A DNA stretch of 55,733 nucleotides from assembly GCA_016705125.1 (NCBI GenBank), contig JADIYW010000018.1, forward strand, positions 1 to 55,733, given 5' to 3'. Both the position numbers and the translations under genes were made by a program. Position 1 is the first letter of the stretch. The number at the start of each line of letters is the position of its first letter. Origin of the DNA: Bacteroidota bacterium. Its GTDB lineage: Bacteria; Bacteroidota; Bacteroidia; Chitinophagales; JADIYW01. Positions 26,631 to 35,183 of this stretch are shown piece after piece. A model generated the notes under the pieces. The model searched no databases and was not told the origin of the DNA. It saw only the letters and a list, made by a program, of their open reading frames with translations.

Positions 26631-27820
26631 TAATTATTCAATTCATTTATCGCTAGCCACGCCATCAGCCCAGCACCAATTTCAAGACATTTCTCATCTA
26701 CATCAAATGTTGGTGTATGAATTGGAGATACAATTCCTTTTGCAATATTTCCAGTACCCAACCTATAAAAACAGGCAGGCACCACTTGAGAATAATAACT
26801 AAAATCTTCAGCAGTCATTCTTAAATCAAGTGGCACTACATTTTCTTCACCCATGTATTCTTTTGCATTTTCAATACACCGATTGGTTAATTGCTCTTCA
26901 TTTTTCAAAAATGGATAACCATCCAAAATATTTACTTCACAGGTGCCGCCCATGCTTTCAGCTATTGATTCAGCTATTTTTTTAATTTTTACTTTTGCAT
27001 CCGCTCTCCAACTTTCATCAAATGTACGCAGCGTTCCATCCATTTTTACTTCATCTGGAATTATATTTGTGGCGCCATTACCAATTATTTTGCCAATAGA
27101 AAGTACACTTGGCATGGTCGGATTTGCATTTCTACTTACTATTTGTTGCAATGCGATGATAATATGTGCTGCTATTAAAATGGGATCGACCGTGAGTTGT
27201 GGTACTGCTCCATGTCCGCCTTTTCCCTTTACTGTTAAAAATATTTCATCACATGAAGCCATCGAAATACCAGACCGATAGGCTACTTTTCCTACTTCTA
27301 ATTGTGGCAATACATGTTGACCCACAATGGCTTCTACTTTTGGATTTTCCAACACACCTTCTTTTATCATTATAGAAGCACCACCTGGCAAACGCTCTTC
27401 GGCGGGTTGAAAAATTAATTTTATAGTGCCTTCAAAGTTTTCCTTTAAATCGTTTAAAATCATAGCCGCACCCATCAAGCAGGTAGTATGCACGTCATGT
27501 CCACAAGCATGCATCACGCCTTCATTACACGATTTATAGTCAACGTCGTTTTGCTCCAAAATAGGGAGCGCATCCATATCTCCTCTTAGTGCAAATACTT
27601 TCTTATCTGGATTTTTTCCATAAATATACCCTACAACACCAAATCCACCAATATTTTCTTCATAATGAATGCCTACATCTTTTAATTTTTTGGCAACAAA
27701 GGCTGCAGTTTCCTTTTCTTGATAAGATAATTCGGGATGCGCATGTAAATGTCGGCGCATTTCAACTAATTCGCCGAAAATTTCTGCTGCTTTTTGTTTT
27801 ATAGTATCTTTGATGTTCAT
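26630..27820 (-). CDS. M20 family amidohydrolase/aminoacylase
   Basis: A 396-residue metallopeptidase of the M20/amidohydrolase type that would cleave N-acyl or N-carbamoyl amino acids. Metal ligands are visible: MHACGHDVHTTCLMG (His, Asp), QPAEERLPGGASIM (Glu pair) and MTAEDFSYYSQVVPACFYRLGTG with the C-terminal His in SPIHTPTFDVDE. The lid domain lies about residues 190-300. The N-terminal RRHLHAHPELSYQE is the family signature. Cytoplasmic; the next gene overlaps by one base. The exact acyl substrate is unknown. Confidence 0.88.
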   Translation of the reverse strand: MNIKDTIKQKAAEIFGELVEMRRHLHAHPELSYQEKETAAFVAKKLKDVGIHYEENIGGFGVVGYIYGKNPDKKVFALRGDMDALPILEQNDVDYKSCNEGVMHACGHDVHTTCLMGAAMILNDLKENFEGTIKLIFQPAEERLPGGASIMIKEGVLENPKVEAIVGQHVLPQLEVGKVAYRSGISMASCDEIFLTVKGKGGHGAVPQLTVDPILIAAHIIIALQQIVSRNANPTMPSVLSIGKIIGNGATNIIPDEVKMDGTLRTFDESWRADAKVKIKKIAESIAESMGGTCEVNILDGYPFLKNEEQLTNRCIENAKEYMGEENVVPLDLRMTAEDFSYYSQVVPACFYRLGTGNIAKGIVSPIHTPTFDVDEKCLEIGAGLMAWLAINELNN

Positions 27821-27953
27821 ATTTTGTTATTTTTGACTTATAAAGCTGAATTGCAATGAAACGAATTCTGCTTTAAAAATAGGTCAATTCAAATTGATGC
27901 TTTAAAAATACAAATTAATATATTGAACCAAACTTATCTCGAAATAAAAAATA

Positions 27954-29345
27954 ATGAATAATCACGATTTAATCATTTTAGGAAGTGGACCTGGAGGGTA
28001 CGTAGCGGCCATAAGAGCGGCACAATTAGGCATGAAAGTAGCCATTATTGAGAAAGAGAGTTTGGGAGGCGTTTGTTTAAATTGGGGCTGTATTCCCACT
28101 AAAGCCTTATTAAAAAGTGCGCAAGTATTTGAATACTTAAATCATGCAGCTGATTATGGCATTGAAATAAGCGATGCAAAAGCTGATTTTGAGAAAATAA
28201 TAGGTCGAAGCCGCAACGTAGCCGAAAGTATGAGCAAAGGCGTGCAGTTTTTGATGAAAAAAAACAATATCGATGTCATATTTGGATTTGGTAAATTAAA
28301 ACCAGGTAAGCGCATTGAGGTAACCGATAATAGAGGAAATATTAAAGAATATAAAGCCAACAAAATTATAATTGCGACAGGCAGCAGGGCAAAAAAAATG
28401 CCTAATATGCCCATTGACGACATAAGAATAATCGATTACCGCAAGGCGATGACCCTGGAAAAACAACCTTCATCTCTCATAATTGTGGGTGCTGGCGCTA
28501 TTGGACTAGAGTTTGCTTATTTTTATCAAGCCTTGGGTACGAAAGTTACTATCATCGAATTTATGGATAGACTCGCACCAATCGAAGACATAGATGTGTC
28601 AAAAGCATTGGAGAAATCCTTCAAAAAAATGGGCATTACCGTACTTACCAATTCAAAAGTAGAAATTGCCAAATCGCATCCCACAAATGTGCGTGTTGTA
28701 GTGAGTACACCTAAAGAAACTTTGAACTTAGAGGCCGATATTTTATTATCGGCAGTTGGCATAACACCCAATATTGAAAATATAGGATTGGAACATGTAG
28801 GTTTGGAAATAGAAAGTGGTAAAATAAAAGTCGATAAATTTTACAAGACAAATATCGAAGGTTATTACGCCATTGGTGATGTGGTTGGCGGACAAGCACT
28901 TGCCCACGTGGCTTCTGCCGAAGGCATAATTTGCGTAGAGGCAATAAGTGGTCATCACCCTGAGCCCTTGGACTATAATAATATACCAGGTTGTACTTAT
29001 TGCTCGCCCGAAATTGCATCGGTTGGATTTACAGAAGCCAAAGCCATCGAAAAAGGTTATGAGGTTTTGATAGGCAAATTTCCCTTTTCCGCGAGTGGGA
29101 AAGCAAAAGCCAGTGGAAATTCAGATGGCTTTGTGAAATTAGTTTACGATAAAAAATATGGCGAATTACTCGGTGCTCATTTTATAGGTGCAAACGTAAC
29201 CGAAATGATAGCCGAAATTGTGGTGGCACGCAAATTAGAAACCACGGGCCAACAAATTATAAAATCGGTTCATCCACACCCAACCATGTCGGAAGCCATA
29301 ATGGAGGCCACCGCTGCCGCTAATGGAGAAGTGATACATTTGTAA
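27954..29345 (+). CDS. lpdA: Dihydrolipoyl dehydrogenase
   Basis: A 463-residue FAD flavoenzyme that reoxidises dihydrolipoamide in pyruvate or 2-oxoglutarate dehydrogenase complexes. The FAD-binding GSGPGGYVAAIRAAQLG, the redox-active disulfide GGVCLNWGCIPTKALL (Cys-x4-Cys), the NAD-binding GAGAIGLEFAYFY, YAIGDVVGG and the C-terminal HPHPTMSEAIMEA with the catalytic His-Glu are all present. No lipoyl domain is fused. It ends one base before the rRNA methyltransferase on the other strand. Confidence 0.93.
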   Translation: MNNHDLIILGSGPGGYVAAIRAAQLGMKVAIIEKESLGGVCLNWGCIPTKALLKSAQVFEYLNHAADYGIEISDAKADFEKIIGRSRNVAESMSKGVQFLMKKNNIDVIFGFGKLKPGKRIEVTDNRGNIKEYKANKIIIATGSRAKKMPNMPIDDIRIIDYRKAMTLEKQPSSLIIVGAGAIGLEFAYFYQALGTKVTIIEFMDRLAPIEDIDVSKALEKSFKKMGITVLTNSKVEIAKSHPTNVRVVVSTPKETLNLEADILLSAVGITPNIENIGLEHVGLEIESGKIKVDKFYKTNIEGYYAIGDVVGGQALAHVASAEGIICVEAISGHHPEPLDYNNIPGCTYCSPEIASVGFTEAKAIEKGYEVLIGKFPFSASGKAKASGNSDGFVKLVYDKKYGELLGAHFIGANVTEMIAEIVVARKLETTGQQIIKSVHPHPTMSEAIMEATAAANGEVIHL

Positions 29346-29346
29346 A

Positions 29347-30480
29347 TTATATCCTAACAAATTTAGCCATAAAGAAACCATCCCCAGAATTGGTGCTAAG
29401 GTCGATTCTTTTTTGTTCGATTAATTTGAATTCGGCTCCAAATTTTTCCAAAAACCATTCTACCTGCTTTTCTCCTTCTGATGGCAATATACTACAGGTA
29501 ACATATACCAAATGGCCTTTTTCATTTACTGTAGGGGCAAAAAGTTCCAAAATTTCTCTTTGTTGTACCTTGTTTTCTTCCAGCAATTCTGAAGTGAGTT
29601 TCCATTTCAAACCTGGATTTCGCCTAAAGGTGCCGGTGGCAGAACATGGCACATCCAATAGAACTACATCTGCTTTTATATTGGCCGAAAAAATATGCCT
29701 TTGCAATAATGTGCTCAAGTTTTTAACACCTGCTCGTTGACACCTTTCCCGCAGGATAGTCAATTTATTTTCGTTTTTATCAGAGGCAATTATTTGTATT
29801 TTGCCATCCATCATGGAGGCTAATTGCAAACTCTTACCTCCTGCTCCAGCACAGGCATCGAGCACCGTTTGCCCTTCCTCCACACCACAAAAAGTACCCA
29901 CCAATTGTGATGAAATATCCTGAAATTCAAAGAAACCATCTTTAAACAATTTGCTATGGCTTAAATTGTTTTTTTCGGGAATTTCAAATGTGCCGTTCAT
30001 ATTTTCTACTGGCAAAGCCGTATAACCCAATTCTTTAATGGCTGCTTCTAATTTCTTAGCCGTAATCTTCAAAAAATTCGTTCTAATATATACCTTCGAT
30101 TTTTGATTCGACAAAATGGCTTGCTCCTCCCATTTTTCCTTTCCTAACTCTTCTATTGCAATGTTTTGTAACCAATCAGGAAAGGACTGGTCGATTTCGA
30201 AAGACAATGCTATGTTTTTATGTCTAAATTCTAGGAATGCATCCAACACATTTGCCAACTTTTCAATGGTAATAGAAATTTCAGTTTGATTAGATAAATA
30301 AACGTATTTTCTCCAATATCGCACGATTTCATATATCGAATTGGCTACCATCGCCCTATCGCGTGAACCAAATTTTGAATTGGCCTTTAGTAAAATAGGC
30401 ACTTCCTTTTCTACTATTTTACCATCAATAAATACACTTTTCAATCCTTCGATTATGGCTTTCCGAACTGGAAATGGCAT
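29347..30480 (-). CDS. RsmB-like 16S rRNA cytosine-C5 methyltransferase
   Basis: A 377-residue S-adenosylmethionine-dependent methyltransferase of the NOL1/NOP2/Sun (RsmB) type. The N-terminal RNA-binding NusB-like helical region (about residues 1-140) precedes the catalytic domain. The SAM-binding VLDACAGAGGKSLQLASMM and the catalytic cysteine in LLDVPCSATGTFRRNPGLKW are both present, plus VYVTCSILPSEGEKQVEWFL, which holds the second cysteine. I chose the ATG at 30480 over a TTG upstream. It is convergent with lpdA, with no terminator visible between. Confidence 0.88.
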   Translation of the reverse strand: MPFPVRKAIIEGLKSVFIDGKIVEKEVPILLKANSKFGSRDRAMVANSIYEIVRYWRKYVYLSNQTEISITIEKLANVLDAFLEFRHKNIALSFEIDQSFPDWLQNIAIEELGKEKWEEQAILSNQKSKVYIRTNFLKITAKKLEAAIKELGYTALPVENMNGTFEIPEKNNLSHSKLFKDGFFEFQDISSQLVGTFCGVEEGQTVLDACAGAGGKSLQLASMMDGKIQIIASDKNENKLTILRERCQRAGVKNLSTLLQRHIFSANIKADVVLLDVPCSATGTFRRNPGLKWKLTSELLEENKVQQREILELFAPTVNEKGHLVYVTCSILPSEGEKQVEWFLEKFGAEFKLIEQKRIDLSTNSGDGFFMAKFVRI

Positions 30481-30715
30481 TGCTTTATTTTCCAAAATAT
30501 TAATTTTGTGCAAACCTACTCATTAAACCCGCATTAAACAATAGAAAATCTAATTCGGATTAAATCAAAAATTTTTACCAAACAGGAGATAATTTTTAGT
30601 TCAAGATTAGTTTTTGACTGCGGACTGCGGACAATCTTGAACAATTCATTTGACATTCCTTAGTTTTCTTAACTAAATATTGATAAATTTAAGAAACATA
30701 GAATCAAAAGCTTGC

Positions 30716-30723
30716 TATCTTTG
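30716..30723 (+). promoter_or_regulatory. -7 element close to the start of the IPExxxVDY gene
   Basis: TATCTTTG ends only 5 bases before the ATG at 30729. If used, transcription would start at or within a few bases of the start codon, so the mRNA may be leaderless. No -33 TTG at a good distance. Confidence 0.45.
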
Positions 30724-30728
30724 CCACA

Positions 30729-31151
30729 ATGGCCAAAAACAAACTTAATATTGATTTTGATTTTGATTTCCTGCTTTGGGGCCTTACCTCCAACTATCCT
30801 GATTACAAGTTGTGCTGGAAATTGAACCAAATATTTGAATGGAAATTAATTAGAATTGAGGATATCGAATTTTTTCCAGTTGTGGGCGAGGATCCAATTT
30901 TGTTTAGTCATTTCGAATTCCCGATTCCAGAAGACCACTATTCTATTGAGTTGGTTAAACAAAAAAATAATGGATTTGCATTACTTAATGAACTTAAAAA
31001 TTTTGATTATTTACTGATTGTAAGAGGCGAACGTGATTTTTTTGACCAAGAAGAAATAACCAATTATTTAAATAAAATACCAGGCATCCAAATTGCTATT
31101 TCGATAGATATAGAAAAAATAAAAACCAAACAACACCTAATTTTTAATTAG
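30729..31151 (+). CDS. IPExxxVDY family protein
   Basis: A 140-residue cytoplasmic protein found in Bacteroidota and named for its motif, seen here as FPIPEDHYSIELV. It starts with a charged NIDFDFDFLLWGL region and ends with an ISIDIEKIK strand. The family function is unknown. It sits 5 bases before pyruvate kinase, a common arrangement, so the two are probably co-transcribed from the element at 30716. Confidence 0.85.
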   Translation: MAKNKLNIDFDFDFLLWGLTSNYPDYKLCWKLNQIFEWKLIRIEDIEFFPVVGEDPILFSHFEFPIPEDHYSIELVKQKNNGFALLNELKNFDYLLIVRGERDFFDQEEITNYLNKIPGIQIAISIDIEKIKTKQHLIFN

Positions 31152-31156
31152 CAAAT

Positions 31157-32575
31157 ATGAGAAAAACAAAAATAATTGCCACCATCGGGCCTGCCACAAG
31201 AAGTTACGAAATGTTAGTTGAGCTATACAAATCGGGTGTAAATGCTTTCCGATTAAATTTTTCGCACGGCACGCATGCCGACCATTTAAAAGTAATTGAA
31301 TTTGCCACCAAATTGAATGAAGAATACAAAGCAAATGTGGCCATAATCGCCGATTTGCAAGGCCCTAAATTAAGGGTTGGTAAAATTGAAAACAATGAAA
31401 TTGATTTAATAAACGGTGCCTTTATTAATGTAACTACTAATTCCGTTTTGGGAACAAAAGATTTAATAGATGTTACTTATGAAAAATTAGCACAAGACGT
31501 AAAGCCGGGTGAACTCATTTTACTTGATGATGGAAAAATTGAAATTCAAGTGGTTGAAACAAACGGAAAAGATTTGGTGAAATGTAAGGTTATAAATGGA
31601 GGAATCTTATCGTCCAATAAAGGATTTAATTTACCTAATACCAATACATCAGTTCCGAGTCTAACACCAAAAGATAGAGAAGACTTAGCTTTTATTTTGA
31701 CTCAACCAGTAAATTGGATAGCTATTTCATTTGTAAGAAACTCAAAAGTAATCCATGAATTGCGTGAAATCATTTTTGCACACGAACACAATGGAAAAAT
31801 AATTGCAAAAATTGAAAAACCTGAAGCCATCAATAATATAGACTCCATTATTAAAGCATCGGATGCAATTATGATTGCTCGTGGCGACTTAGGTGTTGAG
31901 GTTGCAATGGAAGAAATGCCAATCATTCAAAAGAAAATAATCGAAAAATGTATAATTGCGGCTCGGCCAGTAATTATTGCAACTCAGGTAATGGAATCGA
32001 TGTTGGAAATGTCGAGGCCATCGAGAGCAGAAATTACTGATGTAGCGAATGGTGTATTGGATGGCGCCGACTGCATCATGTTGTCGGGTGAAACTTCTGT
32101 GGGCAAATTTCCAATAAAAGTAATAGAAACTATAGATAAGATAGTTAGGCGGACGGAAATGGAAACTCAAATTTACCATAAAAACCTCTTTCCGAATAAA
32201 GATTCTAAAACATTCCTATCGGATGCTATTTGTTATAATGCATGTAGAATTTCTGAGGATGTAAATGCAAAAGCGGTAAATGGAATGACTTGGTCGGGTT
32301 ATACCGCTTTTTTATTGGCTAGTTTCAGACCTCGTGCCGACATCTTTATTTTTACCAGTAATGTGCCTATGATTAATTCCTTTAGCATCGTTTGGGGCGT
32401 AACGGCATTTTATTATGATACTTTTGAAAGTACAGATCAATCCATAAATGATTCTATTAATATTTTGAAAAAAGCTGGAAAAATAAATTCAGGTGATATC
32501 GTTGTAAATACAGCCAGTATGCCTATTACTGGGCGTGGAAGAACGAATATGATAAAAATAAATCACGTTAAATAA
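31157..32575 (+). CDS. pyk: Pyruvate kinase
   Basis: A 472-residue glycolytic enzyme converting phosphoenolpyruvate and ADP to pyruvate and ATP. Seen are KIIATIGPATRSYEMLVELY, RLNFSHGTHADH, ADLQGPKLRVGKI, the catalytic lysine region KIIAKIEKPEAINNID, ARGDLGVEV and the MLSGETSVGKFPI domain. The C-terminal domain (about residues 350-472) carries the usual allosteric fold. It starts 5 bases after the IPExxxVDY gene. Cytoplasmic. Confidence 0.95.
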   Translation: MRKTKIIATIGPATRSYEMLVELYKSGVNAFRLNFSHGTHADHLKVIEFATKLNEEYKANVAIIADLQGPKLRVGKIENNEIDLINGAFINVTTNSVLGTKDLIDVTYEKLAQDVKPGELILLDDGKIEIQVVETNGKDLVKCKVINGGILSSNKGFNLPNTNTSVPSLTPKDREDLAFILTQPVNWIAISFVRNSKVIHELREIIFAHEHNGKIIAKIEKPEAINNIDSIIKASDAIMIARGDLGVEVAMEEMPIIQKKIIEKCIIAARPVIIATQVMESMLEMSRPSRAEITDVANGVLDGADCIMLSGETSVGKFPIKVIETIDKIVRRTEMETQIYHKNLFPNKDSKTFLSDAICYNACRISEDVNAKAVNGMTWSGYTAFLLASFRPRADIFIFTSNVPMINSFSIVWGVTAFYYDTFESTDQSINDSINILKKAGKINSGDIVVNTASMPITGRGRTNMIKINHVK

Positions 32576-32583
32576 TAATTGTT

Positions 32584-32591
32584 TACCTTTG
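32584..32591 (+). promoter_or_regulatory. Putative -7 element before M42 peptidase
   Basis: TACCTTTG matches TAnnTTTG, 17 bases before the ATG at 32609 and 8 bases after the pyruvate kinase stop. Confidence 0.4.
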
Positions 32592-32608
32592 CAACCTAAG
32601 CCTTTAAT

Positions 32609-33658
32609 ATGAACTTAAACATAAAACTACTAGCAGATATTTGCGAAGCACCTGGCGCACCTGGTCATGAACAACTAATTCGCAAATTAATCCTTGACCA
32701 AGTCCGCCCATTAGTGGACGAAGTAAAAATTGATAATTTAGGCAGTGTTTATGCTATAAAAAAAGGCAAGTCGTCAGAAAAAAGAGTGATGGTAGCCGCC
32801 CACATGGATGAAATTGGATTCATCGTAAAGCATATAGATGAAAATGGATTTCTCAGATTCCATACCTTAGGTGCTTTTGATGCTAAAACTTTAACTGCAC
32901 AACGTGTTATAGTACACGGTAAAAAAGATGTGATAGGTGTAATGGGCACTAAGCCTATTCATATAATGACTGCAGAAGAAAAAGCGAAACCTATTTCAAC
33001 TACAGATTTTTTTATTGATTTGGGATTACCTCATTCGGAAGTTGTAAAACTTATCACTATCGGTGATACCATTACCCGCGAAAGGCAATTAATTGAAATG
33101 GGTGATTGTGTCAATTGCAAGTCAATAGACAACCGAGTTTCTGTTTTTATTTTGTTAGAAACCTTGAAGTTATTAAAAGAGATTCCTTATGATGTGTATG
33201 CCGTTTTTTCTGTTCAAGAGGAAGTTGGCATTAGAGGGGCAAATGTGGCAGCACACAATATAAACCCAAGTTTTGGATTTGGGTTAGATACTACTATTGC
33301 CTACGATTTACCGGGCTCACGACCTGATGAACAAGTAACCAAATTGGGCGATGGTGCTGCCATCAAAATAATGGATTCCTCTACTATTTGTGATTTCAGA
33401 ATGGTAAAATACCAGAAAGAAATTGCCGAAAAATTCAACATAAAATGGCAGCCCGAAATACTTACAGCAGGTGGCACCGATACTGCTGGAATACAGCGGA
33501 ATGGAAAAACAGGCGCCATTGCAGGTGCTATATCGATTCCTACACGCCATCTACATCAAGTAATTGAAATGGCTCATAAGTCAGACATTTCAAGTGGCAT
33601 CGATTTACTCAAAAACTGCCTTGAAAACTTAGATACCTTTAATTGGAATTTGGAATAG
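32609..33658 (+). CDS. M42 family metallopeptidase (glutamyl aminopeptidase/endoglucanase-like)
   Basis: A 349-residue zinc aminopeptidase of the M42 family that forms large tetrahedral shells. Metal ligands: the histidine in AAHMDEIGFIV, the aspartate in CKSIDNRVSVFI, the catalytic glutamate pair in SVQEEVGIRGA, the aspartate in FGLDTTIAYDLPG and the final histidine in IPTRHLHQVIEM. Length matches. Cytoplasmic. A specific peptide substrate is unknown. Confidence 0.9.
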   Translation: MNLNIKLLADICEAPGAPGHEQLIRKLILDQVRPLVDEVKIDNLGSVYAIKKGKSSEKRVMVAAHMDEIGFIVKHIDENGFLRFHTLGAFDAKTLTAQRVIVHGKKDVIGVMGTKPIHIMTAEEKAKPISTTDFFIDLGLPHSEVVKLITIGDTITRERQLIEMGDCVNCKSIDNRVSVFILLETLKLLKEIPYDVYAVFSVQEEVGIRGANVAAHNINPSFGFGLDTTIAYDLPGSRPDEQVTKLGDGAAIKIMDSSTICDFRMVKYQKEIAEKFNIKWQPEILTAGGTDTAGIQRNGKTGAIAGAISIPTRHLHQVIEMAHKSDISSGIDLLKNCLENLDTFNWNLE

Positions 33659-33684
33659 GTGAGAAATAAAAAGAATTTGCCTAA

Positions 33685-34827
33685 CTAAAACACCACTATT
33701 TTCTTTCCTTCGTAAACACTTTTTTCACCAATCAATTGGATAAAATAAGTACCTGGAGTCAATTTTTCGCTCAAAATAAAATTTAACCCTCCATTTGTAT
33801 TAATGGTTTTCACCAATGCTCCATTTGTATTGAGTATATTAATCTGCTGAACATCCGTATTGCCATTAATAAGTCTTATTTGAAATAAACCACTTGATGG
33901 ATTGGGAAAAACATCTATGCTGTTTTTAACGAGATTTTGCTGAATACCTGTTGTTTGTGGTCGGGAAAATCGTTTAAAAAATGCCCATATCGTTTGACAG
34001 TAAGAAATATCATTGTCGGGCAAGCCAAGCCATTCATGCTCACCAAATTGAACTTTATAAAACTCCATTATATTTTCAGTCGTTGCACCTGTATATGTCC
34101 AGTGGGTGATAGTTTTACCATCTCTAGCAATATCTGGCAACGAATCTATCGTCGGCACTGGATTGCACTCATTGTTTGCCACCCAAAAATCTCGGTTTTC
34201 CTCCGCTGGTTTTCCATAATAATTTGTATAATATTTGATTACATCATCACTCGTTCCATGAAAATAAACAATAGGCATCAAACCACCAGGCTGGCAATCT
34301 AAACCACTACCAATAGTGCCCGAAACGGCCCCAATTGCTGCAATTTTCTCTCTGTTTTCGCAAGCCATCCGTTGTGACATAAATGAACCAAATGAATAGC
34401 CAAAAAAGTAGACTTTGGAATCTTCAATCATATATTTACTTTTCACAGTATCCATCAAAGCATTCAAAAACCCTACATCATCTACATTTCTATTAAATGG
34501 AACACCTAAAACGGTAGCTCCCGAGTTCCAAGCATTAGCACCCAAAATTGGGTCTGAAAGTGCTTGTGGGTAAACACATATAAAATTTGCAGTATCTGCA
34601 ATTCCAGTTAAACAAATATTTTTAAAATTATCTATAGCATCGCCAAACCCATGTAAACCAAACAACAATGGCACTTTTTGCCCTTGTGTATAATAAATAT
34701 TTGGCACATAAACGGTATAAATCCTATTTCTTCCGCCCCATTTAAAACTGCCATTTATAAATCCCGCCTCTACATTTGAAATAATGGAAAAACAAAGGAA
34801 TAAAATTAAAATGTAAATTCTTTTCAT
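33685..34827 (-). CDS. Secreted CE1/PHB-depolymerase-like esterase with T9SS C-terminal domain
   Basis: A 380-residue exported alpha/beta-hydrolase. Signal peptide about residues 1-21. The oxyanion region LLFGLHGFGDAIDN and the nucleophile elbow FFGYSFGSFMSQRMAC (GxSxG) fit the esterase/feruloyl-esterase and depolymerase group. The catalytic His is probably in QFGEHEWLG. The last 75 residues, starting at VFPNPSSGLFQIRL and ending in KIVVF, are a T9SS type-A sorting domain, so the protein is delivered to the surface or medium. I chose the ATG at 34827, which gives a clean signal peptide. Substrate is likely an ester-linked polymer or feruloylated polysaccharide, but this is not resolvable. Confidence 0.82.
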   Translation of the reverse strand: MKRIYILILFLCFSIISNVEAGFINGSFKWGGRNRIYTVYVPNIYYTQGQKVPLLFGLHGFGDAIDNFKNICLTGIADTANFICVYPQALSDPILGANAWNSGATVLGVPFNRNVDDVGFLNALMDTVKSKYMIEDSKVYFFGYSFGSFMSQRMACENREKIAAIGAVSGTIGSGLDCQPGGLMPIVYFHGTSDDVIKYYTNYYGKPAEENRDFWVANNECNPVPTIDSLPDIARDGKTITHWTYTGATTENIMEFYKVQFGEHEWLGLPDNDISYCQTIWAFFKRFSRPQTTGIQQNLVKNSIDVFPNPSSGLFQIRLINGNTDVQQINILNTNGALVKTINTNGGLNFILSEKLTPGTYFIQLIGEKSVYEGKKIVVF

Positions 34828-34934
34828 GTTATTATCTTTAAATATTTGACAAAAATACATATTTACAATTAATCATTTATAATTAATCAAAAAAAACATT
34901 TTTACATAAAAAATCATTTTAGCAACTAAAATTT

Positions 34935-34942
34935 TATCTTTG
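34935..34942 (+). promoter_or_regulatory. Putative -7 element before pterin dehydratase
   Basis: TATCTTTG matches the -7 consensus, 8 bases before the ATG at 34951, so the leader would be very short. It may drive the pterin dehydratase-ligA-gldH operon. Confidence 0.45.
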
Positions 34943-34950
34943 AAAAAAAT

Positions 34951-35181
34951 ATGTGGGCAGAATCAAACAATAAACTATTTAAAAAATTTGTATTTACAGA
35001 TTTTACAGCCTCTATTGCTTTTATAAACAAAATAGCCTTACTAGCTGAAAAAGAAAATCACCACCCTGAAATTTATAATATCTATAATATTGTAGAAATT
35101 CGTTTGCAAACCCATGATGCAGGCAATAAAATAACAGAAAAAGACCGTAATTTAGCAGCTGAAATAGACAAATTAATTTAA
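34951..35181 (+). CDS. 4a-hydroxytetrahydrobiopterin dehydratase
   Basis: A 76-residue protein that recycles the carbinolamine of tetrahydrobiopterin; homologues also serve as transcriptional co-activators. The active-site pattern E-x3-HHP (EKENHHP) then Y-x9-H (YNIVEIRLQTH) and a trailing acidic residue is intact, so it should be active. It is about 20 residues shorter at the N-terminus than many family members. No phenylalanine hydroxylase is seen in the window. It begins a tight operon with ligA (2 bases) and gldH (1 base). Confidence 0.85.
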   Translation: MWAESNNKLFKKFVFTDFTASIAFINKIALLAEKENHHPEIYNIYNIVEIRLQTHDAGNKITEKDRNLAAEIDKLI

Positions 35182-35183
35182 AA

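Noticed and set aside
30605..30645. Short tandem repeat CTGCGGA
   Set aside because: Only two copies of 7 bases, too small to be meaningful.
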